Shown piece after piece: positions 1-12,454 of a DNA stretch of 64,000 nt (position 1 is the stretch's first letter; each line of letters opens with the position of its first letter). The notes under the pieces are model-generated. The model was not told where the DNA came from. It did no database searches and saw only the letters and a program-made list of their open reading frames with translations. The translations under genes and the position numbers were made by a program. The DNA is taken from positions 250,501-314,500 of the forward strand of contig OX344762.1 of the NCBI GenBank assembly GCA_947034895.1. Reading direction: 5' to 3'. The stretch comes from Rhytidiadelphus loreus. Its lineage: Eukaryota > Streptophyta > Bryopsida > Hypnales > Hylocomiaceae.

Positions 1-630
1 CCCAAATTGTTAGAACGCAGAGGCAGTAGCTCGCCGACATGGCAAAACAACTACCACATCGGATAATATTAAAAAATTAATATTTTTTTTTAATATTTTT
101 TTTAAATTTTAAATTTTTTTTTTAATACTTGTTAATTCTAGCCTGCCATGGCTGGTTCCCAGCATGGGGAACCAACCTGAAACGGACCTCCAAGAGACAA
201 AAAAACATCTAATGAACTTGATATGTAGTCCTCTTCAATGAATTTTTCAATTGTGTTCAAACATGCAAGGGCAATGTTAGAATTGCCTATAGCAATAGTG
301 ACATTGCCCTTGCACTCTTTTGGCTTTGCAAGAGGTCTTTTCCTTGAGGGGTTTGGATCCCTAATTTGGCAGTGGATTTTTCTTGTCTGTCATCTTTGTT
401 GCAACACTTCTATGTCCTTTTTGGGAACTGTGGGTGTTTAATTACCCATCCTTGGTAAATAAACGGACACAACTAGGTTCTAGGGTTTTGTGTGAATTCT
501 ATCATAATGGGTGACTAAGCGTAGGTCCATTGTGCCTTCCAAGAAATGGATCTTTTCTACCGTTCCTAATTTTTGCAAGTGACAATAGAGTTGCCTTGAT
601 GGCAAAGAGATAGCTCGGACTGACTGCCCT
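1..630. other. AT-rich non-coding stretch
   Basis: No convincing coding sequence was seen. There are homopolymeric A/T runs near 70-130. The short open frames lack splice signals and any recognisable motif. Confidence 0.5.
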
Positions 631-634
631 TTAA

Positions 635-1595
635 CCCCTCACCGCCCAAGGCCTAATCATGTCAAAAAACAACCTTGATTTTCAAGTGTTATAAGTCTAA
701 ATGTGAGTTAGGTATGAAAATCTCAAACGTACAATCTTGTAGTGTACATGTTGTAGATGGTATAAATCAAATTTGGGGTCATTTGACCGTATAGATTGAG
801 AGATTATAATGTTTTAGTGTTGAAAAAAGATGCTGAAATTTTCCTAAAAACATCTTTGGAGGTGAAATTCGATTTCTAAACCTACTCAAATGAAAAAACT
901 TGAAACTACAAAGTGATTCAGAAGCAAAAGACAAACACTTTTATGGGGAAAAAAATTGTTCAATTGACTCATTGTGTTTGCAAAATTGTTTTGAAATGTC
1001 AAAAAACAGTGAAAAAAGTAGCAAAAAAACACGTCTATGGCTAAACCTACCTCTACTAAAATGCTTCTCAGTCAATCGTAACTTCTTGGATTGATATGAA
1101 ATTTTTATCACAAGAATTAGACTAGTATGCAAAACTTTTCCAACAAAAATTATTGAAAACAAACCCTGTTTGAAGAAGTTATAAGCCGCCGAAGTTCACT
1201 GTAATGCAAAAATGTCTGGATTTTGAACTTTGAATTGCTTCCAAGCATTCAAAACAACTTGGATTGACATGAAAATTTTACCACGATAACTAGACTTCAA
1301 GGGGAACATAACACAACAAATTTTATTGAAAACAAACATTGGATGAAGGAGATACAAGCCCCCGAAGTTGCAGCCTTCAAATGTAATTTGGTGAATTCAA
1401 TTTGAACCTGTGAACTTCGATTGGCTTCCAAGAAATCAATACAGATTGGATTGATCTGAAAATTGTATTACATAAACTAGAAAAGAGAGCGCAACTTTAC
1501 CAACAAGTTTTATTGAATTTGGACATCAGATGCAAAAGTTACAACTCTTTGAATTTTCTGTGAGGACACTTTTGGTCCCCTTGGGCGGTGAGGGG
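635..1595. mobile_element. Non-autonomous TTAA-flanked inverted-repeat element
   Basis: A perfect 17-bp terminal inverted repeat, CCCCTCACCGCCCAAGG, starts at 635 and its reverse complement ends at 1595. Both ends are flanked by TTAA (631-634 and 1596-1599). TTAA duplication with short inverted ends is the signature of piggyBac- or Kolobok-type DNA transposons. No transposase frame lies inside, so this would be a MITE-like, non-autonomous copy. Its interior is made largely of three degenerate repeats (1084-1556). Confidence 0.65.
1084..1556. repeat. Three degenerate ~180-bp tandem repeats
   Basis: Units begin at about 1084, 1258 and 1442 with a shared start like TTGGATTGATATGAAA. They continue through a common block with TTTTATTGAAAACAAAC and CCCGAAGTT. 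They lie inside the TTAA-flanked element and seem to form its body. Copies are diverged, so the amplification is old. Confidence 0.6.
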
Positions 1596-1599
1596 TTAA

Positions 1600-2512
1600 C
1601 CCTTAAATGACCAGACTGCGTTTTCTGGCTATATAGAAATTTTGGGCAGGTACATGTGATTGGAGATTTCCATATTTCAGGCTGAAATTTTAATAGAAGG
1701 CGGAAACGAGGAATATCTTCATATGCACCAAATTTCATGACATTTGAAAATACGAGTCAAAAGTTATGGCCTAATGTGTCAATGGTTTCTCAACTCGGGC
1801 AGTCCGGGCAGATTTGAAAAAAAAACTTTTTACAAAAAAACAAAATTGAAATTGGTTGTCTAGAGTTATACAAATGTAGAAAGCTTTGAATCATTCCATT
1901 TTGATCAATGAGTCAAAAGTTATGAGGAGTTTTAGTTTGCGGGCAATTATGGAATCTTTACTCTAAAATAAACTTTGAAGTCCTTTATCTTACTCAATTT
2001 TCAATATTTTTTGAAAAAAATAAAATCATAGTGTAGATTGTTTATTACAACATTTCAACCATTGGGATTGGCATTTTTCAATTTCATAATTAAATTCTTA
2101 ACAATTTTGAAATTTGAATCATTCTCTACTTCTTTCTACTTACTATTTTTTTTCTATATATTGTACAATTTCAAATGATCTGAAATTTTTTTAGCATGTA
2201 TCCAACTTGCCTTGAAGAATGATTCTAAAGAGTTGCAACCATTTTGGACATTTTTTCATAATGATCTGACCTTGTGAAGTGTAGCTGCCCGGAGTTTTGC
2301 AGTGGCAAAAAAAAGAATTTTGTCACTTCAAACATTAATATCTTGCAATCTACAAGGCAAATTTTTTTTTCACATCTTCTCAAACTAGCATACTACAAGA
2401 TCCTACAATTGCATGTGCCAAAATTTTTTTTTTTTCAAAAATTTGGTACTTGTACTAGAAATGGCAATTTTGGAGCGTTTTTAGTGAGAATATAGTCACG
2501 GTCTTTTAAGGG
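1600..2512. mobile_element. Second TTAA-flanked inverted-repeat element
   Basis: The left end CCCTTAAATGACC (1600-1612) is matched by an inverted copy with one mismatch ending at 2512. TTAA flanks both sides (1596-1599 and 2513-2516). The left TTAA is shared with the preceding element, so the two are directly abutted. The interior is AT-rich with no transposase. Class (piggyBac/Kolobok-like) is inferred from the TTAA only. Confidence 0.5.
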
Positions 2513-2516
2513 TTAA

Positions 2517-3545
2517 TAGTCACCTATGCAAACTACCACCGAATCTCCTTTAACCTATAGAAAATTAAGGCCAGATGGCCCCTCTACTACCGTGAAAGAT
2601 TTCCTATGTTCCTTCCATGGTTTTCTACGTTAATTTGATTCTTCCTTTCTAACGCTGAGTTTCTAAGTTAATTCCTACTTTCTAAAGGAATCTCTTTTTA
2701 CTTAGATTTTACCGCCCTAATTGACTTGTAATTCTTACTTAATTTGTGCCTAATTACTTCCTAGTGGTAATATTTGTAATTTGTTTTTTGAGATTTCACC
2801 TCTACTTTAATTGATTTCTCTAATTAGGTCACTTTTTCCTTTCTACCCTGTCTAGGCATATTTCCTAATTTTTATCCTAATTTCCTAATTTAGTTTCCGA
2901 CTTAATTTCTTGATGTAATTAACTAACCTAACTTCCTATTTAATTTTTTCCTGCTTTAATTTTTATTATCTAATTTAATGTTCCTTCCTAACTTAATTTC
3001 CACTCCTAATTTGGTTTAACTCCTAATTTGGTTTAACTCCTAATTTAAATTTACCTTAAATTTAATTATTTTTCTCTTAGATTAATTTTAACTTCTACTT
3101 TGGAAGTTTGTGTTTCTAATTCACTTTTTTCCTACTCTAATTTTAATTACCTATTGCAATCTTTCGCCACTAATTTAATCTTCATTCCTAATTTGATTCT
3201 GTTCCTAGGTTAATTTTAGCTTCTAATTTGGTTTTCTAATTTTTCCATCACCTTGGACTCTAACCATTAGCCAATACCTAAATTTACTCCTTTTTGTTCC
3301 TAATTCTAAGTTTTCTTTGTAATTTAATTCCTAGCCTAACTTATCCTAATGTGGTCGATTTAAAGCCAAATTCTACGTATGGTATGTTTTCGGAAACCTC
3401 TCATCCTATTCTATGATCTTTTCCGCCTAAACTTGTAATTCTTGCTAAGTCCTACTTGTTAATCCGGATTAACCACTAATTACCAGAATTAGTGCAAATT
3501 AGGGAAAAACATGAGGAATTAGTTTAATGACTTACTTGATTGTTG
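2517..3545. other. AT-rich low-complexity DNA
   Basis: The stretch is dominated by imperfect repeats of the type CCTAATTTGGTTTAACT and TAATTTCCTAATTT. No gene, promoter or mobile-element terminus could be identified. Confidence 0.5.
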
Positions 3546-6500
3546 CCAACATTCGCAACGTCTCCCTCCATACCTCCGGCCGCGTGCTCATACTCCATAG
3601 TAGAACGTGGTTGAGATTGTTTCAATGCCTACAGCTTATTTTTAGAAAAATAACACACGGTTAGATGGACTAATGGTTTCTTCCTTCCTTTTTCTTTATC
3701 TTTCCCTCCCTCTTCTTCTACTTTAGCACTATTCCACCAACCATTTAATGGAGTCGTACATCTATAGTGCTAACTTGCAAACAATTGAAGGGCTAACTAT
3801 CCTCTTACGTCGTCATCTTTTGTGTCATTCTAATCCTCTTTCTAATGGCCACAAAGGACTCTTGAGATCTCCCTATACTTTTAAGACTAGGTCACTATTG
3901 ATCATCTCTCTCCTTCCTCTTCCTATTTAGTCCCTTTCTATTCTAAACTCCTTCCATTATATGTGATTGCCCTTGTCGTGGTGGAGAGTGTCGAGATTTT
4001 AGAGTGGTGGTGTGCAGGGCTTGGCACGTGGAGCTTATTCCTCCTTTTCTCCTCCTTCCTTTGTTTTGAACTTCCTCGTGTTTCTTCCTTCCTCGTTTTT
4101 AAATTGGTTTTAAAAGGAGACTCAAAACTAAATTTTCTTCCCCCCTCCCTCCTTTTCTATTTTCTCCTTCTGAATTTTTCTCCCAACCCCCCCAAACTTC
4201 CGCAGCCCCTAAAATGCAAACAAACCTTCGACCCCTACCTTGACTACAACCCCCCCGGCCTTTGCTTTGACTACAAATTGACCCTGCCTTAACTGCAACC
4301 CCTTGACTTCCAACCCTTGACTGGACTTCAATAGGGGTAGTCACACCTTCTTCACTTTGCACTTGGAGAATGGAGAATGAGAAGTTGGTGAGGGTTTGGA
4401 GGAGCCAATGGGAAGCCGTGGTGAGTGAAGGAGGTGTGACACCCCTAAAAGATGTGTTGAGAGTGGAGAATGAAAAAAGTGGAGAAGCAACTTACCTAAA
4501 CCTAAGATTAGACATAAAGTTGGAGGAAAATCGGCAACAACAAAGGTAAAGCGGCAATGAAAGGTAAAAGTGTAGAGCACAAAAGAATTTTCTTAAGTGC
4601 TTAAATCTTCCGCACTCCCAACCTTCACCTCAAGAGGCGAAGACTAGGAGTGTGGAAGATTTAAGCACTTAAGTATATTCTACCAACATGAAGCCAACCC
4701 CAAGCCGCCACCTTTCCATTTTCCATTCCTCAAGTCCGGGGTGAAGAAGGTGTGACTAGTACCCCTAATCCTTCAAAAATCCACTTTTTGGGTTCCCTAA
4801 AGGGAATCCATCCACACAAAATCTAAATTGGATTTTTTCCTCTTTGGTGCTAGGAGTAAAGTGTTGCCCTTCGAAGATTGGGACAAGACCGTTGGGGTGA
4901 AATGTTAAACTTAGCTAGGCATTACGGGATGGTCACCCTTTCCCTCTAAACTTATGATTAATCTTAGAAGCTAAACTTTGGACTTTTCCAAGAATTTCTT
5001 GGAAACTATACTTTGGAACTAAACACTATGGGGGTTCAAAGCTTCGCCATAAGGTTGGTTTTAAAACCAACTATAGGACTTTGCAACGCCCAGAGGTTCA
5101 AAGCTCCACCATATAGGACAATTTTAACACACGCTGTAGGACTTTAGTAAGTAACACAGGTTCAAAGCTTCGCCGCCCCCAAGGGAGGACCCACTCAACA
5201 AAGGGATAATATCAACGATGGTTAGAACATACTTAGACAAGACACACACGAAGATAGCCTCAAAAGGGAAACATACAATACCACACGGTTATATTGGTTA
5301 AAAGACTTGTGCACTAAAGGCCCCCCAAAGCAGCATCGCCAAGGTACGGTGGGGGATGACTGTAGAGTTAATGCACAACCAAAAAGACTAAAATACTCTA
5401 CACAAAGCATACAAGCACCCACAACACATTCAAACGTATACAAGAACAAAAAGGACCCCCAATGACCTTTGAGCTGCAAATAGAACAACAATTAGAGCCA
5501 AAAATGCTCCAAAAACACCGTAGAGGTTTTTTGGCCTAAAATGCCAAAATTTTCAAGTTAACTTGGATCCATGGACCCAAAATAAGTATTGGAGGTGTTG
5601 TAGAAGGGAAAATGGAGCCCTTAAATAGGTTTCCAAGGGACCACTTCCCTCCCTAAACTTACTACTAGTAACCTCATCTTTCCGGATTTTCATCCTTATC
5701 TTTTGAGATTTTCACCTAATTTTGGGTTTTATGCTAGTTACAAGTTCTAACTATTGGAAATCAACTCTGAATTAGAAATGAATTGCGCCACTGGCTTCAT
5801 AATATCATTTTTAACCTAGGGACCTTCTACCCCCTACTAAGTCCACAAAAAACCTCCCCTAAATTGATGCCAACCATAATTAGAAAAAAAATTAAAAATC
5901 TGCTTTTTGGAGGTTACCTTTTTTGCCGAGGGGGACTAACTAGGATTGTCCACAAGGTTCTTGAAAGCAAAAAAGTCTCCTAGTTGACTTTGTTCCGACT
6001 TCATGCGCTCCTGGGATGCCGGTCCACTCTCCGTAAATCTCGCCATGTGGATAATTCGGGGGGAATGTCGCCGATTTAGGGCCTTCCCGCTATTGGAATC
6101 CCATGAAACTTGTCGGAGCATGTTATTAGCATAAAAGGTACTATTCTAATTTTTAGTAAGATTTTACCACCACTAAAGTGATTACCGCAAATTTCCCATC
6201 TTCAACTTAGATGGTTGACTTCTTGGACAAAGATCTTGAGATGATCAGAAAAAACTGAGATTTTTCAAGGAATATCTCATGGAATCCCCTAAAAGATCTA
6301 TAAGCCCGTGATGGCACTTGCATCGTCTAGCATGGACGACATCCAACGCCTACTCCATTAATTTATCGTTAGTCAAGAAATCTTCTACATATGAGGGAAT
6401 CTTGGCGAATGGATTTTGCTTCTAAGACCCTGGTATGGTTTTGATCCGAGATCACAATCCAGTGGTTGTAGATACCTCCGCTATTGTCGCAATATGATTT

Positions 6501-6881
6501 TTGATTTTCTCTTTCTTTTTCGTGTTTTAAACACGCAATCCAAAAATAGTACATCTGGATCAGTATAAAAGGAAGAAGAAAATTAAAAGTTAGTATAATT
6601 AGAGAAGTAATTAGTTACCCAATCGGAAAATAGAACAAAACGGATATCGGGACTGGATCCGGTTTGCATTCAGTAGGAACGGATCCAGGATTTGGCCCCC
6701 TCCTCGGAAAATCAAAAAAAGGAATGATTACATTTCTAGAGTACAAAAACCTTGCTTTAGGGTTTTGAACTCCCATTTGCTTCTGAGAGCTCCAATATCC
6801 CTCCGTGCTCTTAGACGTTCAGCCGTGTTTGTGTGTTTGCTTGTTTTTGTATTTTTTTCTACACATAGGAGCTGTGAGGAG
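3546..6881. other. Non-coding DNA with inverted similarity to 7.9-9.9 kb
   Basis: No supportable gene. Short blocks resemble the reverse complement of the nested element at 7310-12453. One is TTCAAAGCTTCGCC near 5040 and 5160 against GGCGAAGCTTTGA near 9598 and 9820. Another is TTTTTAGTAAGATTTTACC near 6155 against its inverted counterpart near 8040. The stretch may hold an old, oppositely oriented relative of that element, but no termini were found. Confidence 0.35.
5035..5185. repeat. Three degenerate ~60-bp repeats
   Basis: Each unit contains GGTTCAAAGCT(T/C)C(G/A)CC and a following TAGGACTTT-like block (about 5035, 5095 and 5158). In inverted orientation they match the CGAAGCTTTGA repeats near 9.6-9.8 kb. 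Confidence 0.45.
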
Positions 6882-7190
6882 TGTCGGAATCCGTAATAGT
6901 CTAAGACGGATTAAGATAGACTAGAAGAAGGTAAAAGTAGTAAAAATTTCAAAAAAATAGATCAAGAATAGAGAAACGGAAACAAGTAGATACTTAAAAA
7001 TAGTTTAGACCTAATTCCGGAATCAATACGAGAACATGACAGAATCTGACATCCGGGTAGGACGGATTCAGGATTCGGAAAGTAGTTGGAACGCAGTCAT
7101 TAAGATAGTAGTTTACGGCGCTAGACTAGGGTTCCGTTGTGCTGCTCCGTAGCTGCGTTCCCGTTGGAAGGAACTCTGGACCTGGAGGAG

Positions 7191-7198
7191 TATATATA
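7191..7198 (+). promoter_or_regulatory. TATA box of gag-like gene, copy 1
   Basis: TATATATA lies about 110 bp upstream of the original ATG position. The equivalent place in copy 2 (near 19380) has TATATAAA, so the site is conserved between the two element copies. Confidence 0.5.
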
Positions 7199-8866
7199 CC
7201 CCTCTCCTCCTCATTTTTTGCCCTCTTTCAGTTGCTCCGCATCTGGCTGTTAGTGAGAGAAAGTATGGTGAGTTAGAATGACAAAGATAAGAGAGGTGAG
7301 ACGGATGGTGTGAGCCCTCAAGTTGGCACTTGGAACTCTGAACTTATTTTTCGCGATTTTTAGTTAATTTTTGGATGAAAAATAGGAAAAAACATATAAA
7401 AATATAGTTATTGTGGGTTTTGGTAGAAGTCCCTACCAAAGTGGTGTGTAATGGCCTTAAATGCGTGAAACACATAAGACGTTACATTTTCACTAAATTT
7501 AGGTCTTTTTAGTAAAAATAAGTAGTTAAGTCAGTAATTTCGAGTGAAGTAAGGATTTGAGAATTAATCAGTCCTAGTGTCTTGTTCATGTGATACAACA
7601 GCTATAAGTATACATGTAACAAACTGGTTAAAAGTTAGAGTCTAGTCCGAGTCAGTCCAAATCCAACTCGAAAGAGTTAGATTTGTTGTTTGCAGGTAAT
7701 TTTGAGAAATACATTCATTCACAGACCAAGATGGAGGAAATGATGATTGGAACATACAGAAAGGTGCTTTTCTAGGCCAAAGCATGCTAGGAAGTCAAAT
7801 TGAACTCCGATCAATTAAGATTCCCCCGGTATCAAGAATAATTTCCTCCGGGTGGAAATTATTAAAGAATTGCTAAAAATAGCATTCTTATTGGAGATTT
7901 GGTTTTGCCCTTAGTTGATAGAAATCTTGTAGAAGATTGCCCAAAAGTTTCGGGATTTTACAAAACTCCACGATGACTCCGTGGGAAGTCAACTGCTTAA
8001 AACTGCATTCGTAAATTCCTAGAAATTACCAATGTTGCGGTAAAATCTCACTAAAAATTAGGATAGTGTTTTGTGTGCCAATAAAGAGCCCTGTCAAGTT
8101 TGAAGACATTCCGACATTCCCAACTACCAGAATTAGGACCGACAACAAATTTTACAAGAATTTACAACTTGGCGGCGGGTTGATCGACATACTAGGAGCT
8201 AGCAGTGTCCAAACGGAGCATTTCAAGGGTCAATTCTTACTCCCACAAATATTTTAAACCACCCAAGACCGATAGTTTCATCAAAAAACACAAACTCCAA
8301 AAGTTAGATTTTTAACTTTTGTTTTGAGTTACCGTGACTCAAATGTGTGCTTTAAAACGGCTGAAAAGGTTGGGGTAAAGGGTCCCGTAGGCTAATTGGG
8401 GTCTTTTGAACGCGATGGCACTGTTTGTTTTCAGTTTCAAGTTGTCCCTCAAAAGATAGAGAGGGTCAGCCCTTAGTTTGACTTTTAAAAGGTAATTTTG
8501 GATTAATCTGGGTGGATTTTGCAAATATCTCTTGTAAAATCGAAGATTGAATTTGCCCAAGATACTTGTCTTGCGTAAAAAACCATCTTTTGGATTAAAG
8601 AAAGACAATTTAGAACTAACCTTAGATTAAAATGCAAAATATCTCGATTAATTTGGTAGGTTTTCAAAATATCTTTGGAAAAATCTAATATTTGATTTGG
8701 GAAAAGATTCTAAGGCCATTTAGGGCCTAGAAGGAACTCGCTTGAAAACCTTCCTTCCCATTAAATAAAGATTATTTAGAAAATGCGTTTAGGTAGTTTA
8801 GCAAAATATCTAGATTGAAAGTAAGAAAATATTTATGAACAACTTACCGGGGGGGCCGGGAGTGAG

Positions 8867-8875
8867 TATATAAGG
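8867..8875 (+). promoter_or_regulatory. Possible TATA box inside nested element
   Basis: TATATAAGG in a locally GC-rich context (GGGGGCCGGGAGTGAG just upstream) resembles a core promoter. No open frame follows, so it could drive a non-coding transcript or be chance. Confidence 0.3.
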
Positions 8876-8982
8876 CCCTTCCTCGAGGTTGTACGTGGCC
8901 CTCATTCTCTTGTTTCATTCTTGTTGTTGCTCCTGTCGTGCTATCGATACTTGTTGGAGCACTTTTTAAGCCAAGTTTTGGC

Positions 8983-9018
8983 TATTTTCTTCTATTTTCT
9001 TCTATTTTCTTCTATTCT
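8983..9018. repeat. Short tandem repeat TATTTTCTTC
   Basis: About three and a half copies of a 10-bp unit, TATTTTCTTC, the last with one change, lie within the nested element. This is a simple microsatellite-like expansion. Confidence 0.7.
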
Positions 9019-9065
9019 CTTGTACTTTGAAGGTCCGGAGGGCCCCTTCAAAGCTTTCTTTTCTT

Positions 9066-9840
9066 TTCTTGTTTGAATTTGGAGGCTTCAAGCCCCAAAA
9101 CTTTACTTTTGAAGAGTTTAGAGGGATGAAATCTCCTAACTCTAGTGTTGTTTGAGTTAACTAAACTTTTTTCTTGAATTTGGAGGCTTCAACCTCAAAA
9201 CTTTGATATTTGGAGAGTTGTGGAAGTAGTTCCCAAATTCTAGTTGATTTTCTTGTTCTTTTGGATACTAACCAACTATTTGTGCAAATTGATAACGGTT
9301 TGTGAACTTAAAACTTTAAAGCGGCAAGGCTAGACCTTGCCAAAAGGTTTTGAGCATCACCACGTGCCCAAACTCGTTGTATAACGGGTGTTTGGTTTGA
9401 ATAATTGCTAATGTTCGGTTAAACACTATCATGTGTACCTCCTTTAGTGATTAAACTTAGAACTTTGTTTGGAATTTTGGAAATTAGTTTTTAATGTTCG
9501 GTTAAATACTGTCATGTGTACCTCCTTTAAGAATTAAGTTTCAAAATACTAGTTTGGGTCCTTGGATACTAGTTATTCCTGGGGTTGCTCCCGCATGGCG
9601 AAGCTTTGATTTTGAAACCTGGAAACGGGTACTTGAAACTTTAATTTGTCTGTTATTTCCTAGGGTTGTTCTCGCATGGCAGAGCTTTGACTTTGAAACC
9701 TGAAAACGGGTACTTGAAACTTTAATTTGTTTGTTATTTCCTGGAGTTGCCCCTGCACGGCGAAGCTTTGACTTTAAAAAGTTAAAATTTGCCGTTTGAA
9801 ATTAAGATTTACCTTGTACGGCGAAGCTTTGACTTAGAAT
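9066..9840. repeat. Series of degenerate ~60-110 bp tandem repeats
   Basis: Three repeat families follow one another. Two units start TTGAATTTGGAGGCTTCAA (9074, 9174). Two contain ATGTTCGGTTAAA and CATGTGTACCTCCTTTA (9410, 9496). At least three contain GGCGAAGCTTTGA with GGGTACTTGAAACTTTAAT (9595-9840). All lie in the nested element and probably form its non-coding body. Confidence 0.55.
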
Positions 9841-10261
9841 CACAAAAATAAGATTTTTATGAAACTTATTTAAGATTCAAGCTTCAAAGATTGATTTTTC
9901 TTTTGCTTGTGCATGTGTTGGAGGTATTTTGCTTCCAACCCTGCCATTTGTTGCTTTATTTCCATTTCAAATTGCTAGATTTATTACCTTGAATTTCTAT
10001 AGAAATTAGTTCATCGTGGTTTTGTGTGTTTTCGTTATACTTACAAAAATTTAACCTTCAATTATTTATTTAGAAAAGTTCTTTTTAAAAAAAGACGGAT
10101 TGAATTTTCTTTTTAGTTAAGGAAAAATTTCAGTTTATTGACATTCCCCGAAATTTAAGAATTTGGGAAGCCAAGTTGGGACAGCCAAACCGGCAGTTCA
10201 ATAAGTACGAACAGGACTAGCAGAAGAACAAACGGGGGTTGACGGCCAACCTCGCCTTGAC

Positions 10262-10430
10262 ACGTGGCATGCGCTAATTGGCTGGAGAACGAACGGGGCC
10301 CGAGCTGGACGAACGGACGGGGCTCAAGCTGGACAAACGGAACGGGACCGAGTTGGACAAACGGAGCGGGACCGAGCGGGACGAACGGAGCGGGAGGAGC
10401 GGGACGAACGGGGTGCCGACCAACTGCGCC
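10262..10430. repeat. GC-rich minisatellite (CGGGACCGAG type)
   Basis: Imperfect units of about 24-27 bp contain GGGACCGAG(T/C)(T/G)GGAC(A/G)AACGGA. Open frames across it are a by-product of the repeat. A CACGTGGCA(T/C)G-like block is present on both sides (10261 and 10435). It lies in the middle of the nested element. Confidence 0.6.
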
Positions 10431-12454
10431 CCGCCACGTGGCACGACCTCGGGAGCAAAGCAGAGGGCTGGGGGGCTACGACAGCCTGCACAAAAGGGGG
10501 GTGTCTAGGGCTCAAGCCGCCAGACTCACAGACCATTCTAAGTCCAGACAGCATTGAACCTTGAAAAATTCACAACTAAAAAAACCAAGACGGTAAGTGG
10601 ATTTATAATCCACTCCCTCACACTCTCACCTTTATTTTCAATTGAATTGTTAGCTTGCATGCACATTTCATATTTAATCACCTTGTCTAACTAACAACAT
10701 TAGAACTAGAAATCAAACACTAAGCTCATAAGTTGCAACCCAACCTTCAACTTCTCAACCAACAAATGAACAACACCATTTGAGAATGATGACTAAGAAG
10801 CTTGGGGCGTTGGATAGTTGAAAGGAATATTATTCCTATAGGTAGGGTCACGTCATTAGATTTGATTCCATTTACTATTCATCTAATTGTTTGGTAGTTA
10901 TTAATTAGGATTCCATTTGCATTAGTTGGCAAATTTGTTGTTTAGAGTTTTGTTTTATTAGGCTAATAAGCCAAATAGATAAAAACAAAGAACAACTAAT
11001 ATCTTTGGAATATTAAACAAAAAACTATTAAAAAATTGGCAATCGAATAAAACTACTATTCATTGAATGCTTGGGAAATTTGAATTAAATTTATCATTTA
11101 ATTTAAATTCCTAAATTCAAAGGATTAGTTTTAAATTGCCAAAACTAACAAAATTGGACTTTTTAGATAGGTTATTAGGACAACAATTCAACCAACAATT
11201 AATCAAAAACTCACTAAGAATTTGGCAAATTCATGAAAGACAATGGAGGACTTTGAAGAAACGATTATGATGGTATTTTGCGATGACGGGACGATCGACA
11301 TTCTCAATACTGAGGTATGATTTTCAAAACTTGTCTTTTGTCTTTACTTTTGCTTTCATTCTTTAAAATTTAGATTAGAAAACTAAAACTAACAAAATTA
11401 ACAATTAGGAATCCGATAGCTAGTAGAATTTAATAATCGTTAGAAAACCTTTGAAAATTTAATTACAAAAGTAATAATTAGATTAACTTTGAATTAATTT
11501 GGAAAACGAAATAGTAATTTCATCCAAAAGAATCTCAAAAGGAATCTAACGTGAATTGGGAATCTAGGGAATATTAGAATAATTGGAGAAATTAAACCTT
11601 AATTTATCCCTTTAATTCTACATAAAACTTATTGAAAGAACGAATTCCATCCAACTAAGGAATTTTCAATTACTCATAAGTTTTTACCTAGAAGTCCAAA
11701 ATTCTTATTTTTTACCTTAATGGGAAGATAATTTATCACTTTACCAATGAAAACCATAAAACCCTAAAAGAATCATTAAATTTAGAATAATAACTTAGAA
11801 TTGAGATTAATTAAAGAACAATTAGGAATATTCTCAAGGCACGACTAGGGAATCTTTTGAAACCATAATCTTTTAGAGAATCTTTTGAAGATTCCAAATT
11901 CACCTTTTACTTTTAAAATTACTTTAATTTGGAAAGACAAAAGTGTGGATGAAGAATTGACCTAAATTTGGATGGAAATTCCCAAAATAGGTCGAAATTA
12001 GGTTTTCTCATAATAGTCCATTAGTTAACTTAAATAACCTTTCAAACCTGAAATTTAGATTTATTTCACATTATTTTGCTATTTTTAGTTGACGGATGAA
12101 GTTTTTACGATAGAATTAGGGACGAATTTCATCCATCAATATCTTTTAGTAGGAACATCAGAATTCAACTTGCTTTACCATTCTGGAAAGGGCAAATTGC
12201 ATTCTACACATTAGCTTAGATAGATTTTTAGGTTAGATTAGATTTTATTTACTCATCACTGTCTTGAACTTTTAAACGGTTAAATTGATTTGAAATAGTC
12301 AAATTTATGATATAACCATAACAAACAAAGTGTCCATTGCTTGGAAGGCCAAAATACACTACGTTTACATTTCACCCTTACAATTTACTAACTTATGCCG
12401 CTAAAACCTGTGTGCAACTTTCTGACTTGAGGGTGGAGTTAGAAACACTCACAG

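Larger units (their letters stand above)
7310..12453. mobile_element. Nested TGTGAG...CTCACA element (GATGG duplication)
   Basis: The element begins TGTGAGCCCTCAAG at 7310 and ends CACTCACA at 12453. The 5-bp direct repeat GATGG flanks it (7305-7309, 12454-12458). The target is the sequence around the start codon of the gag-like gene, which is uninterrupted in copy 2, so insertion is certain in outline. The ends share TGTGAG, and CCCTCAAGT recurs slightly further in. No protein-coding frame was recognised in its 5.1 kb. It contains a TATA-like site near 8867, several tandem repeats, and a GC-rich minisatellite at 10262-10430. Confidence 0.75.

Noticed and set aside
10264..10557. Overlapping GC-rich open frames over the minisatellite in the nested element
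   Set aside because: The peptides simply mirror the repeat (WTNG repeats). There is no start context, splice site or conserved domain.
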